Shown piece by piece: positions 5,997-9,521 of a stretch of 9,521 bases of DNA. Within the stretch, counting starts at the first letter, position 1, and every line of letters begins with the position of its first letter. A program made the position numbers and the translations under genes. Under the pieces are notes generated by a model. The model was not told where the DNA came from. It ran no database searches and worked only from the letters and a program-made list of their open reading frames with translations. This DNA is from Candidatus Limnocylindrales bacterium (GTDB taxonomy: Bacteria; Chloroflexota; Limnocylindria; Limnocylindrales; CSP1-4): assembly GCA_030647575.1 (NCBI GenBank), contig JAUSJS010000025.1:1-9521 (forward strand). The letters run 5' to 3'.

Positions 5997-7412
5997 CTAG
6001 TACGTGAAGCCGAACAGGCCGGGCGGCAGGTTGATCCCCTGCACCTCGAACTTCTCGACGAACTTCGGCCGGATCCCGGTCGGCTTGAGGCGACCCTGGA
6101 TCTTGCCCTCGACCACGCCGGTCTGCTCGAACACGAAGACGTCCTGCATGACGATGACGTCGCCTTCCATGCCCTGGACCTCGGTGATGTTGACGATCCG
6201 CCGGGTCCCATCCTTGAGCCGACTCTGGTGGACGATCAGGTCCACCGCCGAGGCGACCTGCTCGCGGATCGCCCGAAGCGGCAGATCGACGCCGGCCATC
6301 AGGACCATCGTCTCGAGCCGCGAGAGCATGTCGCGCGGGCTGTTGGCGTGGCCGGTGGACATCGAACCGTCGTGGCCGGTGTTCATGGCCTGGAGCATGT
6401 CGAGGGCCTCGCCCGAGCGGCACTCGCCGACGATGATGCGGTCGGGCCGCATTCGCAGGGCGTTGCGCACGAGCTCGCGGATCGGGATGGCTCCCTTGCC
6501 TTCGATGTTGGGTGGCCGCGACTCGAGCGTCACGACGTGCTCCTGGCGGAGCTGGAGCTCGGCGGCGTCCTCGATCGTGACGATCCGCTCTTCAATCGGG
6601 ATGAACGAGGAGAGGACGTTTAGCGTTGTCGTCTAGCACGATCCAGTTCCGCCCGAGACGAAGAGGTTGAGCCGGGCCTCCACGCAGGCGCGAAGGAACT
6701 CGAACATGTCGGGCGTCGCCGTTCCGAATCGGATCAGGTCGTCCGTGGTGAACGGCGAGGCCGAGAACTTGCGGATGGTGATAACGGGCCCCACCAATGA
6801 CAGGGGCGGGATGATGGCGTTGACGCGGGAACCGTCGGTCAGACGGGCATCGACCATCGGGGACGACTCATCGACCCGGCGACCGATCGGGGCGATGATT
6901 CGGTCGATGATGCGCATGACGTGGTCGTCGTTCTGGAAGACGACGTTGGTCAGCTCCAGCTTGCCGGATCGCTCGATGTAGACCTGGCGCGGGCCGTTGA
7001 CCATCACTTCGGTGATCGACTCGTCGCGCAGGAGCGGCTCGAGCGGGCCGAGGCCGATGATCTCGTCGGTGATCTGCTCGAGCATCCGGACCCGCTCGGC
7101 ACGGGTCAGGGCGAGGCCTTCCTCGTCGATGACCTTGCCGAAGATCTCCTCGATCTGGCGCCGCACCTCGACCTGGTTGGACAGGTCGAGCTTGGGGTCC
7201 AGGTCCTGGATGACCCGGTTCTGGATCCGGAACTTGACGTCTCGGAATGACTCCCGGACGGGTGCCTGGCTGGTCAGCCGGGGCGAGGTCGCGACGTTTG
7301 GCGGCCCGCCCGGCACGGCCGGAAGATTTGAGCCGGGAGCCCCCGGTGCGCCGGGCGCTGCCGGCGCGGTCGATCCAGGTCGAGCGCTCTCGATCCGCTT
7401 CAGGAGGGACAT
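5997..7412 (-). pseudogene. cpaF: CpaF/TadA pilus motor ATPase, interrupted by an in-frame amber codon in Walker A
   Basis: CpaF/TadA is the hexameric secretion ATPase that powers Tad pilus extension. The reading frame from ATG 7412 to TAG 5997 would give 471 residues, normal for the family. A Pro/Gly/Ala-rich N-terminus (about 12-40) precedes an N-terminal domain (IGLGPLEPLLRDESITEVMVNG) and the ATPase core. At codons 254-262 the expected GGTGSGKTT reads G-G-T-G-S-C-stop-T-T: GGC has become TGC and AAG has become TAG (6633-6638). There is no frameshift. The frame continues at once with TTTLNVLSSFIPIEERIVTI, the acidic IEDAAELQL box, RPDRIIVGECRSGEALDMLQAMNTGHDGSMSTGHANS and a normal C-terminus ending GLFGFTY. 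As written, the gene makes a 259-residue N-terminal fragment (7412-6633) without a catalytic site. A GTG at 6533 could restart translation but also lacks the P-loop. An AAGGGGTG ribosome binding site lies at 7419-7426. The options are a recent nonsense lesion, strain mixture or a sequence error. Family identity is certain; pseudogene status is likely but depends on the read data. Confidence 0.88.
6633..6638 (-). other. Amber codon and Gly-to-Cys codon at the cpaF P-loop
   Basis: Read on the minus strand, these six bases are TGC TAG, where CpaF proteins have Gly-Lys (GGC AAG or a synonym). Both differences are a first codon base changed to T, three bases apart. They hit the two most conserved positions of the Walker A loop, while the flanking codons (GGA ACT GGA TCG before, ACG ACA ACG after) are normal. 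TAG is also the ordinary terminal stop of cpaB, cpaF, tadB and tadC here, so a general reassignment of TAG is unlikely. Confidence 0.85.
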
Positions 7413-7455
7413 GGACTACACCCCTTCTCGCCCCGAGGGGCCACTATGACCGCAT

Positions 7456-8703
7456 TCATCGCCATGCGAACAGCGACTTCTTCTGGGCCGATTTCCGGCT
7501 ATCGGCACCGGCAGCGGCCCCCGCGCGCTCACCGACGACGGACCGGGCCAGACGCAGAATGTCCTGCGACACCTGCGCCTCTCGATTGGAGACGAAGAAC
7601 GGGATGCCACGGTTGAGTGCGTAGACCACGCTCCGACCGTCGCTCACGATCGTCTCGTCCACCTTACGCCCGATCGAATGCTCGACGTCCGCGACGCGAA
7701 TGCCGAGCGTCGAATCGGCACGGTTGAGGACCAGCCGAACCTTCCCGCTCTCGTAGCCGAGTTGCTCTGCCACCTCCAGGAAGAGGCGAATGTTCTTGAT
7801 GCTCGTGATTTCGAGGCTAAGCATCGTCAGGATCACATCTGCCGCGTCCAGGATCGCCAACGTGGTGTCGTTGAAGAACGCGGTGCAGTCGACCACGACC
7901 AGGTCGTGGCTGCGCCGAAGGATTTCGAGCACCTGCTTGACCGCGGCCGGCGTGATCATTTCGGCCATCTCGGGCGAGGGCGGCGCCAGCAGGACGCGAA
8001 TGCCTGAGCTGTGATCCACGACGAAGGTGTCGATCGAATCGATCTCGCCGGCCTCGAGCACCGGGATCAGATCGGCGATCGAGTTGCTCTTCGGGTTGAG
8101 GTTGAGGAGGACCCCGACGTCGCCGAACTGGAAGGAGCCGTCCATGACGACGACCCGCTTGCCGAGCTCCTTGGCCACGGCGACCGCCAGGTTGACCGCG
8201 ACGGTGGTCCGCCCGACGCCACCCTTGGGGCTAAAGACGGCCACGATCTGGCCCCCATCGCCGTCGCCCGTGGCGCTCGCGCTCGGGGTGACCGGCGCCC
8301 CGGCACGGATCCGGCTCTGCTTCTCGCGTTCGCGCAAGCTGACCTGACGGATCGAAGCCGTCAGTTCGTCGCTGCTGAACGGCTTGACCAGGAACTCTCG
8401 GGCGCCGGCCAGCATGGATCGGCGCAGATAGTCGGCCTCGCCCTGGACGGACATCATCACGACGGCGGAGCCCGGCGCGGTCGTCGACAGCTGCTCGGTG
8501 GCCGTGATCCCGTCCATGTCCGGCATGTTGATGTCCATCAGGACCACGTCCGGATGAAGCTTGCCGGCCATCTGGATCGCCTCGCGCCCGGACGCCGCGG
8601 AGCCGATCACGTCGATGTCGCTTTCGAAGCCGAGCAGCTTCGTCAGGTGATCGCGAGTCTCCGGGATGTCATCGACGACGAGGACACGGATCTGATCGGC
8701 CAT
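7456..8703 (-). CDS. tadZ: TadZ/CpaE pilus localisation ATPase: receiver domain plus MinD/ParA-like ATPase
   Basis: TadZ/CpaE proteins position the Tad pilus machine at the membrane. This 415-residue protein has an N-terminal receiver domain (about 3-122) with the full phosphorylation set: acidic pair D11/D12, phospho-acceptor D57 in LMDINMPDMDG, S85 and K107 in the KPF motif. A linker rich in Ser, Ala and Gly (about 134-151) leads to a MinD/ParA-type ATPase domain. There the deviant Walker A is KGGVGRTT (160-167): the signature lysine K160 is kept, but the usual P-loop lysine is R165. The A' Asp is D188 (VVMDGS) and the Walker B Asp is about D272 (LVVVDCTAFF). The C-terminus is basic (KSAQKKSLFAWR). 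The start is ATG, 38 bases after the cpaB stop, with only a weak ribosome binding site; the stop is TGA. No cognate histidine kinase is visible in the window. CpaE proteins are often atypical in this P-loop, so Arg need not mean inactivity. Confidence 0.93.
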   Translation of the reverse strand: MADQIRVLVVDDIPETRDHLTKLLGFESDIDVIGSAASGREAIQMAGKLHPDVVLMDINMPDMDGITATEQLSTTAPGSAVVMMSVQGEADYLRRSMLAGAREFLVKPFSSDELTASIRQVSLREREKQSRIRAGAPVTPSASATGDGDGGQIVAVFSPKGGVGRTTVAVNLAVAVAKELGKRVVVMDGSFQFGDVGVLLNLNPKSNSIADLIPVLEAGEIDSIDTFVVDHSSGIRVLLAPPSPEMAEMITPAAVKQVLEILRRSHDLVVVDCTAFFNDTTLAILDAADVILTMLSLEITSIKNIRLFLEVAEQLGYESGKVRLVLNRADSTLGIRVADVEHSIGRKVDETIVSDGRSVVYALNRGIPFFVSNREAQVSQDILRLARSVVGERAGAAAGADSRKSAQKKSLFAWR

Positions 8704-8741
8704 CTCGCTCTGGTTGGGTCCTGTGGTTCGCTGGGGTGGCG

Positions 8742-9521
8742 CTACGGAGCCGGTGTTGGCAGGATCGGCGTCGCGATCGTTGGCGGCAGCACGCCGTAGG
8801 TGTCGATGAGCGACTGCAGGGTGATGCCGGTCGTCTCGGCAAGAACGGGCGGCACGGGCTCACCCGTCACGGGATCGATGAAGTCGTCGGGAGAGCGAAG
8901 GACGAGGGACAGGGTCAGGAGCGGGTTCGCCATCTGCTGGGCGTACCTCATCACCTCGGCCTGCTGGGCCGTCACCGCGAGGATGACGATCTCCTGCTGC
9001 TCGTTCAGCACCGTGCCCGGCGCGGCCGAGGCCGCCGGGGTACCGTCCGCATTGGCCGGAGGTGGCGCGACGGGTGGGAGCAGGGTGCCCAGGACCTGCA
9101 TGCCCTGGAGGATGAGCTTGACGGTCGCGCCCTTGGGGCCGGGGTTCGTGACGATCACGCTGTCAGGGTTGTCTGGATCCCCGGTGACCGACGCAAACTG
9201 CTCCTCGGTGAGGGCGATCAGCGTGTCGACGTAGTCACCGGTCTTGATGACCGTGCCGACGCCGCTCGTCTGGTCGACCCTCACGGCGATCGCGCGCAAC
9301 CCAGGGGGGGTCTGCACGTCGATGACGGTCCCGGAGAAGCCGCCGGTCAACGTCGTGGCCGTGATCTGTCCACCCGCCGCAACCGGCTGCCGGGCGATCT
9401 GACCGATGACCTGCGAAACGTCGGCGAACGCGCCGGCGCTGATCGCCGCCACGGGGACGGTCTTGGTGTCCACCTGGTCCGCCCGGATCCGCGTCGACAA
9501 GGGGATGTCCGTCGTGGCGAC
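8742..9521 (-). CDS. cpaB: Flp pilus assembly protein CpaB/RcpC, 5' end cut by window edge
   Basis: CpaB/RcpC is an accessory assembly protein of Tad (Flp) pili that works on the outer face of the cytoplasmic membrane. The frame is open to the right edge, so the N-terminal signal or membrane anchor is missing; 259 residues are visible. The first residues (VATTDIPLSTRIRADQV) and the next 50 look like an SAF domain. An RcpC-type domain follows, with GLRAIAVRVD and GDYVDTLI, and a late segment VILAVTAQQAEVMRYAQQ then LLTLSLVLR, which is typical of the family. A Pro/Ala-rich insert (PPVAPPPANADGTPAA) interrupts the RcpC region, and the C-terminal tail is Pro-rich. A TTG at 9500 could be taken as a start but lies inside the SAF domain, so I reject it. 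The gene ends in TAG, 38 bases before tadZ. The family call is secure; its exact role in a monoderm or diderm envelope is not shown by the sequence. Confidence 0.9.
   Translation of the reverse strand, partial: VATTDIPLSTRIRADQVDTKTVPVAAISAGAFADVSQVIGQIARQPVAAGGQITATTLTGGFSGTVIDVQTPPGLRAIAVRVDQTSGVGTVIKTGDYVDTLIALTEEQFASVTGDPDNPDSVIVTNPGPKGATVKLILQGMQVLGTLLPPVAPPPANADGTPAASAAPGTVLNEQQEIVILAVTAQQAEVMRYAQQMANPLLTLSLVLRSPDDFIDPVTGEPVPPVLAETTGITLQSLIDTYGVLPPTIATPILPTPAP

Noticed and set aside
4957..6423. A 488-residue form of TadB starting at 6423
   Set aside because: The extra N-terminal part overlaps cpaF in another frame and is Arg/Gly/Pro-rich without family similarity; GTG 5976 has a good ribosome binding site and gives a normal TadB.
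6633..6635. TAG read as pyrrolysine or another recoded residue
   Set aside because: TAG is the ordinary terminal stop of cpaB, cpaF, tadB and tadC in this window, no tRNA or PylS gene is seen, and the adjacent Gly-to-Cys change would still break the P-loop.
5997..7412. Frameshift or two separate genes in cpaF
   Set aside because: The codons on both sides of the stop are in the same frame and reconstitute one normal CpaF with no insertion or deletion; the only break is the TAG codon.
8011..8799. A 262-residue plus-strand frame opposite tadZ
   Set aside because: His/Asp/Arg-rich complement of the TadZ sequence with no family motif.

Overview
The window is a GC-rich bacterial chromosome segment. 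Every gene I can support lies on the minus strand, so transcription runs from high to low coordinates. The gene set suggests a Chloroflexota-type bacterium: a Tad pilus locus whose TadZ carries a receiver domain, a long-form ribosome hibernation factor, and a GT-C membrane glycosyltransferase. This is inferred from gene content and composition only; an actinobacterial origin is not excluded.

Right part (about 9521 to 4025): a Tad/Flp pilus assembly operon in the order cpaB (5' end beyond the window), tadZ/cpaE, cpaF/tadA, tadB, tadC. CpaB is the SAF-domain assembly protein, TadZ the localisation ATPase, CpaF the motor ATPase, and TadB/TadC the inner-membrane platform. Gaps are short (5 to 43 bases), as expected of one transcript. 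The main anomaly is in cpaF: the reading frame is intact from 7412 to 5997 except that the Walker A codons for the invariant Gly and Lys read TGC and TAG. This places an amber stop exactly on the catalytic lysine.

Middle part (4002 to 2859): a DUF192 gene and a comF-like phosphoribosyltransferase gene follow tadC at short distance and probably ride on the pilus transcript. A gene-free stretch of about 560 bases (2295 to 2858) follows. It is rich in short repeats and dyads: a 14-bp tandem array framed by an inverted repeat, repeated CAGTCGCG half-sites, and other hairpins. At its low-coordinate end is the likely promoter and ribosome binding site of the next unit.

Left part (2294 to 1): hpf (long ribosome hibernation factor), nfo (endonuclease IV) and a GT39/PMT-like membrane glycosyltransferase that runs off the left edge. 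A perfect 22-bp palindrome covers the presumed nfo start codon. The nfo stop and the glycosyltransferase start overlap as GTGA, suggesting translational coupling. No rRNA, tRNA, CRISPR array, insertion sequence or plus-strand gene could be supported.
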